Shown here: piece by piece, positions 7,453 through 15,501 of the stretch
Position numbering within the stretch: position 1 is the first letter of the stretch
Layout of the letters: every line of letters begins with the position of its first letter
Assembly (NCBI GenBank): GCA_947472705.1
Contig: CANJDA010000009.1
Coordinates: 1 to 29,682 of the forward strand
Length of the DNA: 29,682 bases
Origin: Flavobacteriaceae bacterium
GTDB lineage: Bacteria > Bacteroidota > Bacteroidia > Flavobacteriales > Flavobacteriaceae
Direction: 5' to 3'
Position numbers and translations under genes: made by a program
Notes under the pieces: generated by a model
Databases searched by the model: none
Seen by the model: only the letters and a program-made list of their open reading frames with translations
Told to the model about the DNA's origin: nothing

Positions 7453-8415
7453 CTACGAAATATAAATTTCTAAGATTGAGGCCTTACCATTTAGTTGAAA
7501 ATCAGTTGCAGCAGCTGGAATTAAAACGGTGTCTCCTTTTTGATAGTTAAAGCTTTCTCCGTTTAAAAGAATTTGAAAATCACCCTCTACACACATATAA
7601 ACTGTGAAAGATTCTTGGTTTTTATTAATTTCAACAACGCCAATGAGAGGAATGAAATTGGTTGTAAAATAGCGACAATTCACCATTGTATTCGATGAGT
7701 TCTCTTTTTTTGAATATTGTTTTTGAGCATCAACAATTTCATAATTTATAGCTTCTAAAGCCAAATCAACGTGTAATTCGCGAGAATTACCATTTGAATC
7801 TACTCTATCAAAGTCGTACAAGCGATAAGTTATGTCAGATGTTTGCTGAATTTCGGCAATAACAATTCCGGCGCCAATGGCGTGAACAGTTCCTGTTTCA
7901 AGAAAGAAAACATCGCCTTGCTTTACTTTTTTTGTATCGAGAATATTAACTAAAGATTTATTTTTTAGGTTAAGAAGATATTCTTCTGGAGATGATTTTT
8001 CTTTGAAACCTACAATTAATTGGGCATCAAGATCGGCTTGCATCACATACCACATTTCGGTTTTACCAAAAGAATTATGTCTTTTCTTTGCTAAAGCATC
8101 ATTAGGATGTACTTGAATTGATAAATCCTCACGAGCATCAAGGTATTTGAAGAGTAATGGGAATTGTTTTCCGAATTGCTCATAAACTTTTGTCCCAAGT
8201 ATAGCTTCAGGAAATTCATTTATTAATTCATTCAATGATTTTCCTTTTAAATTTCCATTTAAAACAATACTAATATCATTTTCAATAGTAGATATTTCCC
8301 AACTTTCACCCGTAATATTTGATGTTATTGGTTTGTTGAGATAAGTTTTTAATTTTGTTCCACCCCAAATTCTTTCTTTTAAAATGGGTTCGAACTGTAA
8401 TGGATATAATTTCAT
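7453..8415 (-). CDS. manA: Mannose-6-phosphate isomerase, class I (cupin type)
   Basis: 320-residue zinc enzyme that interconverts mannose-6-phosphate and fructose-6-phosphate, feeding GDP-mannose synthesis or mannose use. Zinc-ligand motifs are in the expected order: 'SIQVHPNDALAKK' (Q101, H103), 'KTEMWYVM' (E120) and 'LETGTVHAIG' (H178). The length fits the short bacterial type (about 315). It is the last gene of the idi-queD-bcp-manA group, 21 bases after bcp. A role in supplying sugars for the glycan cluster at the right end is possible but is inference. Confidence 0.93.
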   Translation of the reverse strand: MKLYPLQFEPILKERIWGGTKLKTYLNKPITSNITGESWEISTIENDISIVLNGNLKGKSLNELINEFPEAILGTKVYEQFGKQFPLLFKYLDAREDLSIQVHPNDALAKKRHNSFGKTEMWYVMQADLDAQLIVGFKEKSSPEEYLLNLKNKSLVNILDTKKVKQGDVFFLETGTVHAIGAGIVIAEIQQTSDITYRLYDFDRVDSNGNSRELHVDLALEAINYEIVDAQKQYSKKENSSNTMVNCRYFTTNFIPLIGVVEINKNQESFTVYMCVEGDFQILLNGESFNYQKGDTVLIPAAATDFQLNGKASILEIYIS

Positions 8416-8436
8416 TTGGTGTGATTTACAGCAAAC

Positions 8437-8886
8437 TTACATTGTTTTGATTATTTCAAGGGCTTTTTCGATATGTATTTTAGCCGAAATACTATCGAAA
8501 ATGAATTGAACTATTCCTTTTTTATCTATAACATAAGTAGCTCTACCTGGAATTAATCCAAGATAATCATTAGGAACACCAAATTCTTTTCTAATTTTTT
8601 TATCTGTGTCAGAAAGTAATATAAAAGGAAGTTTATATTTTGAAACAAACTTTTGATGTGATGCCAAATTATCGCTACTAATGCCTATAACTTCGGTACC
8701 TAACATTTTGAAATCTTCATATTTATCACGAAAAGTACAGGCTTGAACAGTACAACCAGGCGTATCATCTTTTGGATAAAAATAAATTACCATTGGTTGA
8801 CCTAGGTAGTCTTTAACTTCGAAAGGGTATCCATTGCTATCAATAGCAGAAAAATGAGGAACAGTATCTCCAACTTGCAACGCCAT
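8437..8886 (-). CDS. bcp: Thioredoxin-dependent thiol peroxidase (Bcp/PrxQ)
   Basis: 149-residue cytoplasmic atypical 2-Cys peroxiredoxin that reduces hydrogen peroxide and organic peroxides using thioredoxin. The signature 'YPKDDTPGCTVQACTFRD' carries the peroxidatic Cys45 and, five residues later, Cys50, the resolving cysteine of the PrxQ/BCP subgroup. Full length for the family. Its ATG overlaps the queD stop by one base (TAATG), implying translational coupling. Confidence 0.95.
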   Translation of the reverse strand: MALQVGDTVPHFSAIDSNGYPFEVKDYLGQPMVIYFYPKDDTPGCTVQACTFRDKYEDFKMLGTEVIGISSDNLASHQKFVSKYKLPFILLSDTDKKIRKEFGVPNDYLGLIPGRATYVIDKKGIVQFIFDSISAKIHIEKALEIIKTM

Positions 8887-9296
8887 TATTCGCCTTTGTA
8901 GGTTACAAAATTTCGAGGTGTTTCATATAGAACAATCTCTAATTCTTTATGAATATCTATATGTTTTCGAAGTTTATGCCAAATAACTACTGCTATGTTT
9001 TCGGCTGTCGGATTCAAATCAGCAAAATCGGGAACATCTAGGTTAAGATTTTTATGGTCAAATGCATTTTCTATATGTTCTTTAATTAGATCAGACAGTA
9101 TTTTTACATCCATAACATATCCCGTTTCTTGATCAATTTCGCCAGTTACTGAAACGATTAACTCGTAATTATGACCGTGAAAGTTAGGGTTATTGCATTT
9201 GCCAAAAACCGCATCGTTTTTTTCCATCGACCAATCTTTACGATATAATCGATGCGCAGCATTAAAATGAGCCTTTCTTGATACTGTTACTTTCAT
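8886..9296 (-). CDS. queD: 6-carboxytetrahydropterin synthase / 6-pyruvoyl-tetrahydropterin synthase family (QueD)
   Basis: 136-residue pterin enzyme. Zinc ligands are H15 ('FNAAHRLY'), H40 and H42 ('NFHGHNYE'); C34 is in the nucleophile position; the D80-H81 pair and E125 fit the rest of the active site. In bacteria this family usually makes 6-carboxytetrahydropterin from dihydroneopterin triphosphate for queuosine synthesis; 6-pyruvoyl-tetrahydropterin synthase activity cannot be excluded from sequence. No other queuosine genes are in the window. It starts 2 bases after the idi stop and overlaps bcp by one base. Confidence 0.92.
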   Translation of the reverse strand: MKVTVSRKAHFNAAHRLYRKDWSMEKNDAVFGKCNNPNFHGHNYELIVSVTGEIDQETGYVMDVKILSDLIKEHIENAFDHKNLNLDVPDFADLNPTAENIAVVIWHKLRKHIDIHKELEIVLYETPRNFVTYKGE

Positions 9297-9298
9297 AA

Positions 9299-9826
9299 TT
9301 ATAGTTTATGGTCTTCTAGGTAATGATAAAATTCGTCGAAAATGATTTTAAACCAAACAGTATATATATTGGGATTAAGAAGCATATCATTTTTTACCTC
9401 TTCAATCTTCATCCATTTCCAGCTTTCTACTTCTTCTGTATTAATAATGGGTTCGTCATTATAATAACCAATCATTACATGATCTAACTCATGCTCTGTT
9501 AAACCATTATCAAAAGGCGCTTTGTAGATAAAATGAAACAATTCTTTAAGCTCGGTTTTAAAACCCATTTCTTCGTACAATCTTCTCGTTCCGGCTAAAA
9601 TATTAGTTTCACCTTTTCGTTGATGGCTGCAGCATGTATTTGTCCAAAGCAATGGCGAATGGTATTTATGATGAGCCCGTTGTTGCAACATTATTTCATT
9701 TTCACTATTCAATACAAAGACTGAAAAAGCACGATGCAACAGCGCTTTTTCATGCGCTTCCAACTTATTCATCAACCCTATAGGTTCATCTTGTTCATTT
9801 ACCAAGATTACTTTTTCTTCTCCCAT
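9299..9826 (-). CDS. idi: Isopentenyl-diphosphate delta-isomerase, type I
   Basis: 175-residue Nudix-fold enzyme that interconverts isopentenyl and dimethylallyl diphosphate, the building blocks of isoprenoids, quinone tails and carotenoids. Metal and catalytic residues line up with the E. coli enzyme: H25 and H31 ('EAHEKALLHRAF'), C66 and H68 ('TNTCCSHQ'), E111 and E113 ('TEHELDHV'); the Nudix-like helix is 'AGTRRLYEEMGF'. The ATG at 9826 is chosen: an upstream in-frame ATG at 9871 falls in the promoter. First gene of the four-gene minus-strand operon. Confidence 0.95.
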   Translation of the reverse strand: MGEEKVILVNEQDEPIGLMNKLEAHEKALLHRAFSVFVLNSENEIMLQQRAHHKYHSPLLWTNTCCSHQRKGETNILAGTRRLYEEMGFKTELKELFHFIYKAPFDNGLTEHELDHVMIGYYNDEPIINTEEVESWKWMKIEEVKNDMLLNPNIYTVWFKIIFDEFYHYLEDHKL

Positions 9827-9843
9827 AACTTTTATTAAACGTT

Positions 9844-9871
9844 CAAAAATACGAAAAAAAACAAGCCTCAA
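9844..9871 (-). promoter_or_regulatory. Promoter of the idi-queD-bcp-manA operon
   Basis: On the minus strand TTG (9871-9869), 17 bases, TATTTTTG (9851-9844): a full match to the Bacteroidota consensus. The expected transcription start is about 10-12 bases before the idi ATG, giving a very short leader. Confidence 0.78.
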
Positions 9872-9938
9872 TTATTCTTCCAAATGAACAACAGTTAAAC
9901 TTTCCTTAAATAACCATAATTTGTAATCTAACTGACAA

Positions 9939-9966
9939 TTCGACTCGTGTATGTAGTGTAAATTTG
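9939..9966 (+). promoter_or_regulatory. Probable promoter of msrBA
   Basis: TTC (9939-9941), 17 bases, TAAATTTG (9959-9966), 23 bases before the ATG. The -7 element is perfect; the -33 element has one mismatch (TTC for TTG). It is divergent from the idi promoter, whose -33 element is about 70 bases away. Confidence 0.6.
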
Positions 9967-9989
9967 TATTAGATTTAAAAACAAGAACT

Positions 9990-11093
9990 ATGCAAAAATC
10001 GATCTTTAACTATTTACTTTTGTTCCCAATGTTTATGTTAACCGCTTGTGGACAAAACAACAAAACTGAAAATAAAACAACAAAAACAACTGCTATGGAA
10101 AATGTAATCTCTAAGCCTGAAAACCCTTACTACTCTAATACTGACACCAAAAAACTTGAACTTTCTGACACTGAATGGAAAAAAGTTTTGTCACCTGATT
10201 TGTATGCTGTAGCCCGTCATGCAGATACCGAAAGATCATTTACAGGTACCATGTGGAAATCGGACACCAAAGGAACATATTATTGTGCGGCTTGTGGCTA
10301 TAAATTATTCAAGTCAGAACAAAAGTTTGTGAGTAGTTGTGGTTGGCCAAGTTTCTTTGAGCAAGAAAATAAAAACAGTGTTATTTTCAAATCTGATAAT
10401 TCGTTTGGAATGCAACGTACTGAAGCACTTTGTGGAAGATGTAACAGTCACTTAGGCCATTTGTTTGACGACGGACCTGAGCCTACTGGCAAACGCTACT
10501 GCATGAATGCTGTTTCATTAGATTTTGTTCCTGATGTCGTTTCTAATAACAAAAGTAATCTAGAAACAATTGTAATAGGAGGAGGTTGTTACTGGTGTGT
10601 AGAAGCTGTTTATGAACAATTAGAAGGTGTCGAAAAAGTAGTATCTGGTTTCTCTGGTGGAACCTTTGAAAATCCTAGCTATGAAGAAGTTTGTACCGGA
10701 ACTACAGGTGCTGCCGAAGTTGTGCAAATTACTTTTGATAAAACCAAAACCAATTTGGATGAAATTTTTAAAGTTTTCTTCACAGTTCATGATCCGACCA
10801 CTTTAAATCGTCAAGGAGCTGATGCAGGGACACAATATCGCTCAGTAATTTTTTATGCAACTGAAGAACAGAAAAAAACTGCTGAATCGATTATAGCCGA
10901 ACTGAATAAGGCAAATGTTTACAGTTCTAAAATCGTAACCACTTTAGAACCTTTTAAAGCATTTTACAAAGCCAAAGATTATCATCAAAATTATTATGAA
11001 AATAATAAAGACCAGCCCTATTGCCAATTAGTGATTCAACCTAAATTGGAAAAATTTGGAAAAGTCTTTAAAAGTAGATTGAAAAAAAAATAA
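9990..11093 (+). CDS. msrBA: Secreted MsrB-MsrA fusion methionine sulfoxide reductase (lipoprotein)
   Basis: 367-residue bifunctional enzyme that repairs oxidised methionine. A lipoprotein signal ends at LTAC (Cys20), followed by a Lys/Thr-rich linker. MsrB domain, about 55-180: zinc cysteines C99, C102, C148 and C151, probable resolving C117 in 'SSCGWPSF', catalytic C171 in 'RYCMNAVSL'; it reduces the R sulfoxide. MsrA domain, about 190-355: 'GGGCYWCVEAVYEQ' with nucleophile C200, probable resolving C345 near the C-terminus; it reduces the S sulfoxide. All key residues are present. The order is MsrB first, the reverse of Neisseria PilB. The lipobox places it in the periplasm or at a membrane surface, so an external electron donor is needed. 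Monocistronic with its own terminator. Confidence 0.95.
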   Translation: MQKSIFNYLLLFPMFMLTACGQNNKTENKTTKTTAMENVISKPENPYYSNTDTKKLELSDTEWKKVLSPDLYAVARHADTERSFTGTMWKSDTKGTYYCAACGYKLFKSEQKFVSSCGWPSFFEQENKNSVIFKSDNSFGMQRTEALCGRCNSHLGHLFDDGPEPTGKRYCMNAVSLDFVPDVVSNNKSNLETIVIGGGCYWCVEAVYEQLEGVEKVVSGFSGGTFENPSYEEVCTGTTGAAEVVQITFDKTKTNLDEIFKVFFTVHDPTTLNRQGADAGTQYRSVIFYATEEQKKTAESIIAELNKANVYSSKIVTTLEPFKAFYKAKDYHQNYYENNKDQPYCQLVIQPKLEKFGKVFKSRLKKK

Positions 11094-11104
11094 TTATTAA
11101 TTCG

Positions 11105-11132
11105 AAAAACCGGAAGTAGTTTTCCGGTTTTT
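11105..11132 (+). terminator. Rho-independent terminator of msrBA
   Basis: Eleven-pair stem (11105-11115 with 11122-11132; core ACCGGAA/TTCCGGT), 6-base loop, T run to 11134. It starts 11 bases after the stop codon. Confidence 0.9.
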
Positions 11133-11175
11133 TTATTTTACCAAAAAGTGTTTTTATGAAAGTTAAAAAGCCATT

Positions 11176-11205
11176 TTGTACTTGCAATCTTTTATACTAA
11201 ATTTA
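11176..11205 (+). promoter_or_regulatory. Possible promoter of the methyltransferase gene
   Basis: TTG (11176-11178), 19 bases, TAAATTTA (11198-11205): the Bacteroidota consensus with one mismatch in the last base of the -7 box. It lies 52 bases before the ATG. Confidence 0.5.
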
Positions 11206-11257
11206 CCCGGTTGTAAAAAACAAATTTCCTTTTTGCAACTATTAATAATCGTTACTT

Positions 11258-11962
11258 ATGGCAAAAAAAATCTACACTGATGAGAATGGAGAATATTTAA
11301 AAAATAATCCAACTTGGCATACTGAAGATTCCGCTTGGAAAGCATCACAAATTAATAAAATATTAAATCGTAATGGTGTTAATCCAAAAACTGTAGCTGA
11401 AATTGGCTGTGGTGCAGGTGAAATAATAAATCAACTTCATATGTCAATGGCTAATGATGTAAATTTTACCGGTTATGATATTTCGATTGACGCCATAAAC
11501 CTTGCCAAAGAAAGAGAAAAAGAAAGGCTAACCTTTAAACATGAGAATTTTTTAGAGACAACTGAAAAATTTGATTTGTTACTCATGATGGATGTCTTTG
11601 AACATGTTGATGATTATTTAGGCTTCTTGAAATTGTGTAATAATAAAGCTAAAAACACCATTTTTCATATTCCTTTAGACATTACAGTTATGGGTTTGTT
11701 GACCAATAGCATAATGCACAGACGCAAAAATTTGGGTCATTTGCATTATTTCACAAAAGATACAGCCATTGCAACATTAGCTGATTCTGGATTTGAAATA
11801 GTAGACTTCTTTTATACCGAATGGTTTTTTGATTTTAAAGAAAGAAGAAAATCATTAGGCTCTCGAATTTTATTTCTGATACGAAAAGGATTGTACATGA
11901 TAGATAAAGATTTTGCCGTAAAGATGTTTGGTGGTGTTTCGCTAATTGTTTTGACTAAATAA
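11258..11962 (+). CDS. Class I SAM-dependent methyltransferase
   Basis: 234-residue cytoplasmic protein with the Rossmann methyltransferase fold. Motif I is 'VAEIGCGAGEI' (46-56); the acidic residue at the end of strand 2 is in 'FTGYDISIDAI'; motif IV is 'DLLLMMDVFEHVDDY' with the common DVxEHV pattern. The length and the C-terminal 'HLHYFTKDTAIATLADSGFE' block resemble small-molecule or glycan-associated methyltransferases such as UbiG-like proteins. The substrate is unknown. It stands between the msrBA terminator and a convergent gene on the other strand. Confidence 0.85.
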   Translation: MAKKIYTDENGEYLKNNPTWHTEDSAWKASQINKILNRNGVNPKTVAEIGCGAGEIINQLHMSMANDVNFTGYDISIDAINLAKEREKERLTFKHENFLETTEKFDLLLMMDVFEHVDDYLGFLKLCNNKAKNTIFHIPLDITVMGLLTNSIMHRRKNLGHLHYFTKDTAIATLADSGFEIVDFFYTEWFFDFKERRKSLGSRILFLIRKGLYMIDKDFAVKMFGGVSLIVLTK

Positions 11963-11991
11963 ATTTAACGTTAATCATCAAATTCAGTAAT

Positions 11992-13554
11992 TTATTTTAG
12001 TACAATTTCAGCAATTTTCAGTGCGCATTTTTCTCCATCAATGGCTGCTGAGATAATTCCTCCAGCAAATCCGGCGCCTTCTCCACATGGATATAACCCT
12101 TTAATTTGAATATGTTCCAAAGATTCAGCGTCACGGGGTATTCTAACTGGCGAAGAAGTTCTGCTTTCGGGCGCATGAAGAATAGCTTCATTAGTCATGT
12201 ATCCCCGCATTGATTTCCCAAATTCTATAAAACCTTCTCGCATGATTTGAGTCAAAAATCCTGGGAAAACTTGTCCCATTTCTACCGAAGTAGTTCCGGG
12301 GACATAAGATGTTTTTGGGATTGAAGCCGAAACTTTATTTTGAGTAAAATCAACAAGGCGTTGTGCAGGTACTTTTTGAGTTTGCCCAGCTAAATGCCAC
12401 GCTTTTTGTTCGATACTTTTTTGAAATTCCATTCCGGCCAATGCTCCAAACTTAGCAAATGGCTTGAAATCCTCTAGTTTTAATTCGACTACAATTCCAG
12501 AATTGGCAGTAGCTTGATCACGTTTGGAAGGCGACCAACCATTGGTAACTACTTCTCCTGGACTCGTGGCACAGGGTGCAATCACACCACCTGGGCACAT
12601 ACAAAAGGAGTACATTCCACGACCGTTGACTTGCTTCACTATTGAATAAGGAGCTGGCGGCAAATATTCGCCTCGAAAATCACAACTATATTGAATTTTA
12701 TCAATCAATTCCTGTGGATGTTCAGCACGAACGCCTAATGCAAAAGGTTTGGCTTCGATGAAAATCTTTTTTCTATCTAACAATTCGAATATGTCACGAG
12801 CCGAGTGTCCTGTGGCCAAAATTACTTTATTGGCAGAAATCGTATCGCCTTTTTGAGTAATTACTCCTTGAATTTCATTATTTTTTATAATAAAATCAGT
12901 TACTCTTGTTTCAAACAAAACTTGTCCTCCGCATTCGATAATTTTTTCTCTAATGTCCTGAATGATTTGAGGTAATTTATTGGTTCCGATATGAGGATGT
13001 GCTTCTACCAAAATATCTGGTGTGGCACCAAAACCAACCAATAACTGTAGAATTCTATCAACATCACCACGTTTTTTGGAACGAGTATATAGTTTCCCGT
13101 CTGAATAGGTTCCGGCTCCACCTTCGCCAAAACAGTAATTAGAATCTTCATTAACAATATGATCTACATTGATGGCTTTCAAATCTCTACGACGACCTCG
13201 AACATCTTTTCCTCGTTCTAAAACAATTGGTTTCAATCCTAATTCTATAAGTTGTAATGCTGCAAATAGTCCGGCTGGGCCTGCACCAACGATGATTACT
13301 TCATGGGCATTGGAAACATTTTGATAGTGAGGAAGTTCAATTTTTTGATCATCATATTGATCTCCTATTAAGTACACTAAAACTTTAAGATTAACTTTAA
13401 TAGCTTTTTGACGTGCATCAATAGAACGCTTTAATACCACTACTTTTTGTACCACTTTAGTTGAAACTCGAACTAGTTGAGCTACATTCTCATAGAGCAA
13501 ACTTTCGTTTGATGCTATTTCGGGTGAAACCTGAAGTTGTATTTCCTGTGGCAT
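11992..13554 (-). CDS. FAD-dependent dehydrogenase-like oxidoreductase (COG2509 type)
   Basis: 520-residue flavoprotein. An N-terminal domain of about 80 residues ('VSTKVVQKVVVLKRSIDARQ') precedes the FAD-binding dinucleotide fold 'VIIVGAGPAGLFAALQL' (from residue 86). Further blocks are 'EGGAGTYSDGKLYTR', 'VILATGHSARDIFELL' and the C-terminal FAD motif 'YPCGEGAGFAGGI'. This is the architecture of COG2509 'uncharacterised FAD-dependent dehydrogenases', widely conserved but with no firm substrate. No membrane segment or signal. The ATG at 13554 is chosen over 13587, which lies closer to the terminator. The T9SS cargo gene upstream is separated from it by that terminator. A TATTTTTG box at 13569-13576 (minus) may be its -7 element, without a clear -33. 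Confidence 0.88.
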   Translation of the reverse strand: MPQEIQLQVSPEIASNESLLYENVAQLVRVSTKVVQKVVVLKRSIDARQKAIKVNLKVLVYLIGDQYDDQKIELPHYQNVSNAHEVIIVGAGPAGLFAALQLIELGLKPIVLERGKDVRGRRRDLKAINVDHIVNEDSNYCFGEGGAGTYSDGKLYTRSKKRGDVDRILQLLVGFGATPDILVEAHPHIGTNKLPQIIQDIREKIIECGGQVLFETRVTDFIIKNNEIQGVITQKGDTISANKVILATGHSARDIFELLDRKKIFIEAKPFALGVRAEHPQELIDKIQYSCDFRGEYLPPAPYSIVKQVNGRGMYSFCMCPGGVIAPCATSPGEVVTNGWSPSKRDQATANSGIVVELKLEDFKPFAKFGALAGMEFQKSIEQKAWHLAGQTQKVPAQRLVDFTQNKVSASIPKTSYVPGTTSVEMGQVFPGFLTQIMREGFIEFGKSMRGYMTNEAILHAPESRTSSPVRIPRDAESLEHIQIKGLYPCGEGAGFAGGIISAAIDGEKCALKIAEIVLK

Positions 13555-13600
13555 GTTTATATTTTTTTCAAAAATAATGAAATGCAAATTAGTACTACTA

Positions 13601-13630
13601 AAAAAGGTTTAGCTTTCGCTAAACCTTTTT
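13601..13630 (-). terminator. Terminator of the T9SS cargo gene
   Basis: Perfect 13-pair stem (13601-13613 with 13618-13630) around a TTTC loop on the plus strand; A and T runs flank both sides. It lies 23 bases past the stop at 13653. Confidence 0.9.
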
Positions 13631-13652
13631 TACATATGATTAAAAGTAGATA

Positions 13653-15155
13653 TTAATTCTTTACGAATTTATAATTACCAACTTGGTTGTTCAATTCAAC
13701 TTTCACAAAATAAACACCACTTTGTAAATCGGTAACAGAAATGCTTGTAAGTGTTTCTGTTGCTTTTAACGATTTTACTTTTGCTCCACTTACAGAGTAA
13801 ATTTCTATTGATGTAATCGATTCTGTTGAATTATTTTGAATATTCAATACGCTAGTCGCTGGATTAGGGAACACTTTTATAGTATTATCATCTAAAGTAA
13901 CAGGAGCAACTCCAAGTGCTACTGCCATTTCTAGATAATCTGGAGTTCCATTTGTATTGGTATCATCATTTGAAGGATTGCCATCTTGGTTATAATCTTC
14001 AAGGAATGTCAATACACCATCACCATCATCATCGCTGTCTAAATAATTAGGTAAACCATCATTATCTGTATCTAAAAGTGTGGCTACATTTTTATTGAAC
14101 ACATATTCTAAATTGGTTAAGATCATATCTCCGTCATCATCATTATCTAAATAATTAGGTAAACCATCTAAATCAGTATCATCATTAGCCAAATTTGTAT
14201 CAGCATTAATATCCTCATCTGCAGAAGCAACACCATCAGTATCGGCATCAACAGCACAATCTATTACACTCAAAGTAATTGGTTTAACCATTCCAAGTCC
14301 ACTTGCATAAATGGTCTGTGGATTTGAGACATTCATATAAGCCGAAGTATTAGCAATAGGGTTATTTAATTGCATATCATCTAATGAAGCATAAAATGTA
14401 TAATTACCTCCTAAATCATTATCAGCTACAGATAAATCAAAAACTTGTATTCCATCAGTATCATCATCACAACGAACAAATGAGTAATTTGAATAATATC
14501 CTGGTCTGTAAAAACGCCATGCTTCATGTAATGCTGTCCAAGAACCAGTATTTCTTCCTGGAGCAGCTATACCTGCATCTCCTGCAAGATTAATAAGCCC
14601 AGTAACTGTTCTTCCACTGTTCCAAGTAGCGCAAGCTTGTTTATCAATTAATTGAACATCAATTATATTTGAAGTTTCATTAAGAATCATTTGAAAAGTG
14701 CTTTTTGAAGCTACACAAGAGAAAAGAGAATTATTATAAAAATAGACTACAAATTTACGAAAAGGAGCAGTTCCATATACTCCGTAGGTCACAGAACCTT
14801 CTCCGTTAAAATTATTCAAATCGGTATAAGCTCCAAGAATAGCATTTTTTACTGGAAAATTAGCGTCAGGAATTGTTTGAGAAAACGCAAAAGGAGAATA
14901 CGTATTAGCAAGATTTGTTCTAAAATCAATGTATCCGTTTGTACTGATTAACACTTGATTGTAGGTAACTCCGTAATAGTCGAAGTTAAATGGTAAATTA
15001 ATTACACCCGAGTACAAATCGTCATTTGTTGGTAACGAAGTTAAAGTACCAGTAAATGGTTGGTAAGGTATAGCTGATACAGCATAGTTAGATTGTGCTG
15101 TTCCTTTTATAAAAAGAAAGGAAAAAACAAGAAAAAGAATGTACTTTTGTTTCAT
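13653..15155 (-). CDS. Secreted T9SS cargo protein with Asp-rich repeats and type A sorting domain
   Basis: 500-residue exported protein. A signal peptide ends at about residue 21 (KGTAQ). Residues about 30-230 form a beta-rich domain ('NLPFNFDYYGVTYNQVLIST', 'GYIDFRTN'). Residues about 310-425 hold Asp-rich thrombospondin type 3-like units such as 'DTDLDGLPNYLDNDDDGD' and 'DTDNDGLPNYLDSDDDGD', spaced by 36 residues, with a third decayed copy; these normally bind calcium. The last 75 residues match the T9SS type A sorting domain: 'FPNPATSVLNI', 'IEIYSVSGAKV', 'LQSGVYFVKV', ending in FVKN. Export by signal peptide, then T9SS, then cell-surface attachment or release. No catalytic motif seen; adhesion or a structural role is a guess. 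Confidence 0.9.
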   Translation of the reverse strand: MKQKYILFLVFSFLFIKGTAQSNYAVSAIPYQPFTGTLTSLPTNDDLYSGVINLPFNFDYYGVTYNQVLISTNGYIDFRTNLANTYSPFAFSQTIPDANFPVKNAILGAYTDLNNFNGEGSVTYGVYGTAPFRKFVVYFYNNSLFSCVASKSTFQMILNETSNIIDVQLIDKQACATWNSGRTVTGLINLAGDAGIAAPGRNTGSWTALHEAWRFYRPGYYSNYSFVRCDDDTDGIQVFDLSVADNDLGGNYTFYASLDDMQLNNPIANTSAYMNVSNPQTIYASGLGMVKPITLSVIDCAVDADTDGVASADEDINADTNLANDDTDLDGLPNYLDNDDDGDMILTNLEYVFNKNVATLLDTDNDGLPNYLDSDDDGDGVLTFLEDYNQDGNPSNDDTNTNGTPDYLEMAVALGVAPVTLDDNTIKVFPNPATSVLNIQNNSTESITSIEIYSVSGAKVKSLKATETLTSISVTDLQSGVYFVKVELNNQVGNYKFVKN

Positions 15156-15194
15156 AATTGTTTGTTTATAAAGTTTGTTTGAAAAATTGACAAT

Positions 15195-15223
15195 CAAATA
15201 TAAAAAAAACTAACTATATACAA
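15195..15223 (-). promoter_or_regulatory. Promoter of the T9SS cargo gene
   Basis: On the minus strand TTG (15223-15221), 18 bases, TATATTTG (15202-15195): a full Bacteroidota consensus match, giving a leader of about 30 bases before the ATG at 15155. Confidence 0.78.
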
Positions 15224-15240
15224 TTAATTGATACGATTTT

Positions 15241-15474
15241 ATGCGAAAAATTAAATTGATTTGGGATTTCAGAGGGCCTGATGCCAATAAAATAGCGGAA
15301 CATCATGAAATTCATTTAAAAGAATATATTATTATTGAAAAATTACCTTACAATATTACTGGTTTTGAAATTAAAAACGAACTGTATGCAATTGCCTATA
15401 TGGTAGTTACAGATGATTATATGACTATTGTTAGAGATGCTTTGAAACCCCATCGAGGGGAATTATATGAATAA
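15241..15474 (+). CDS. Small conserved protein (possibly DUF6952 family)
   Basis: 77-residue protein with mixed strands and helices: 'KIKLIWDFRGPDANKIAEHH', 'EIHLKEYIIIEKL', then 'ELYAIAYMVVTDDYMTIVRD'. It contains a His pair (HHEIHLKEY) and no cysteine, signal peptide or membrane span. I associate it tentatively with the flavobacterial family DUF6952, from memory of its N-terminal pattern; its function is unknown. It is transcribed away from the T9SS cargo gene and ends at a terminator shared with recQ. Confidence 0.7.
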   Translation: MRKIKLIWDFRGPDANKIAEHHEIHLKEYIIIEKLPYNITGFEIKNELYAIAYMVVTDDYMTIVRDALKPHRGELYE

Positions 15475-15501
15475 AAAAGAGAAGCAAAAGCTTCTCTTTT
15501 T
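15474..15501. terminator. Bidirectional terminator between the 77-residue protein gene and recQ
   Basis: Twelve-pair stem (15474-15485 with 15490-15501, core GAGAAGC/GCTTCTC) and an AAAA loop. A-run on the left and T-run on the right, so it works for both converging genes. The last base of the plus-strand stop codon (15472-15474) and the final base of the recQ stop codon (15501-15503) are the outermost bases of the stem. Confidence 0.9.

Noticed and set aside
11953..12001. AT-rich imperfect inverted repeat between the methyltransferase and FAD oxidoreductase genes
   Set aside because: Pairs only A-T rich bases with a bulge and a large loop; too weak to call a terminator.
14384..14593. Plus-strand 69-codon frame inside the T9SS cargo gene
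   Set aside because: Antisense to a gene with clear signal peptide and sorting domain; low-complexity His/Gln-rich product.
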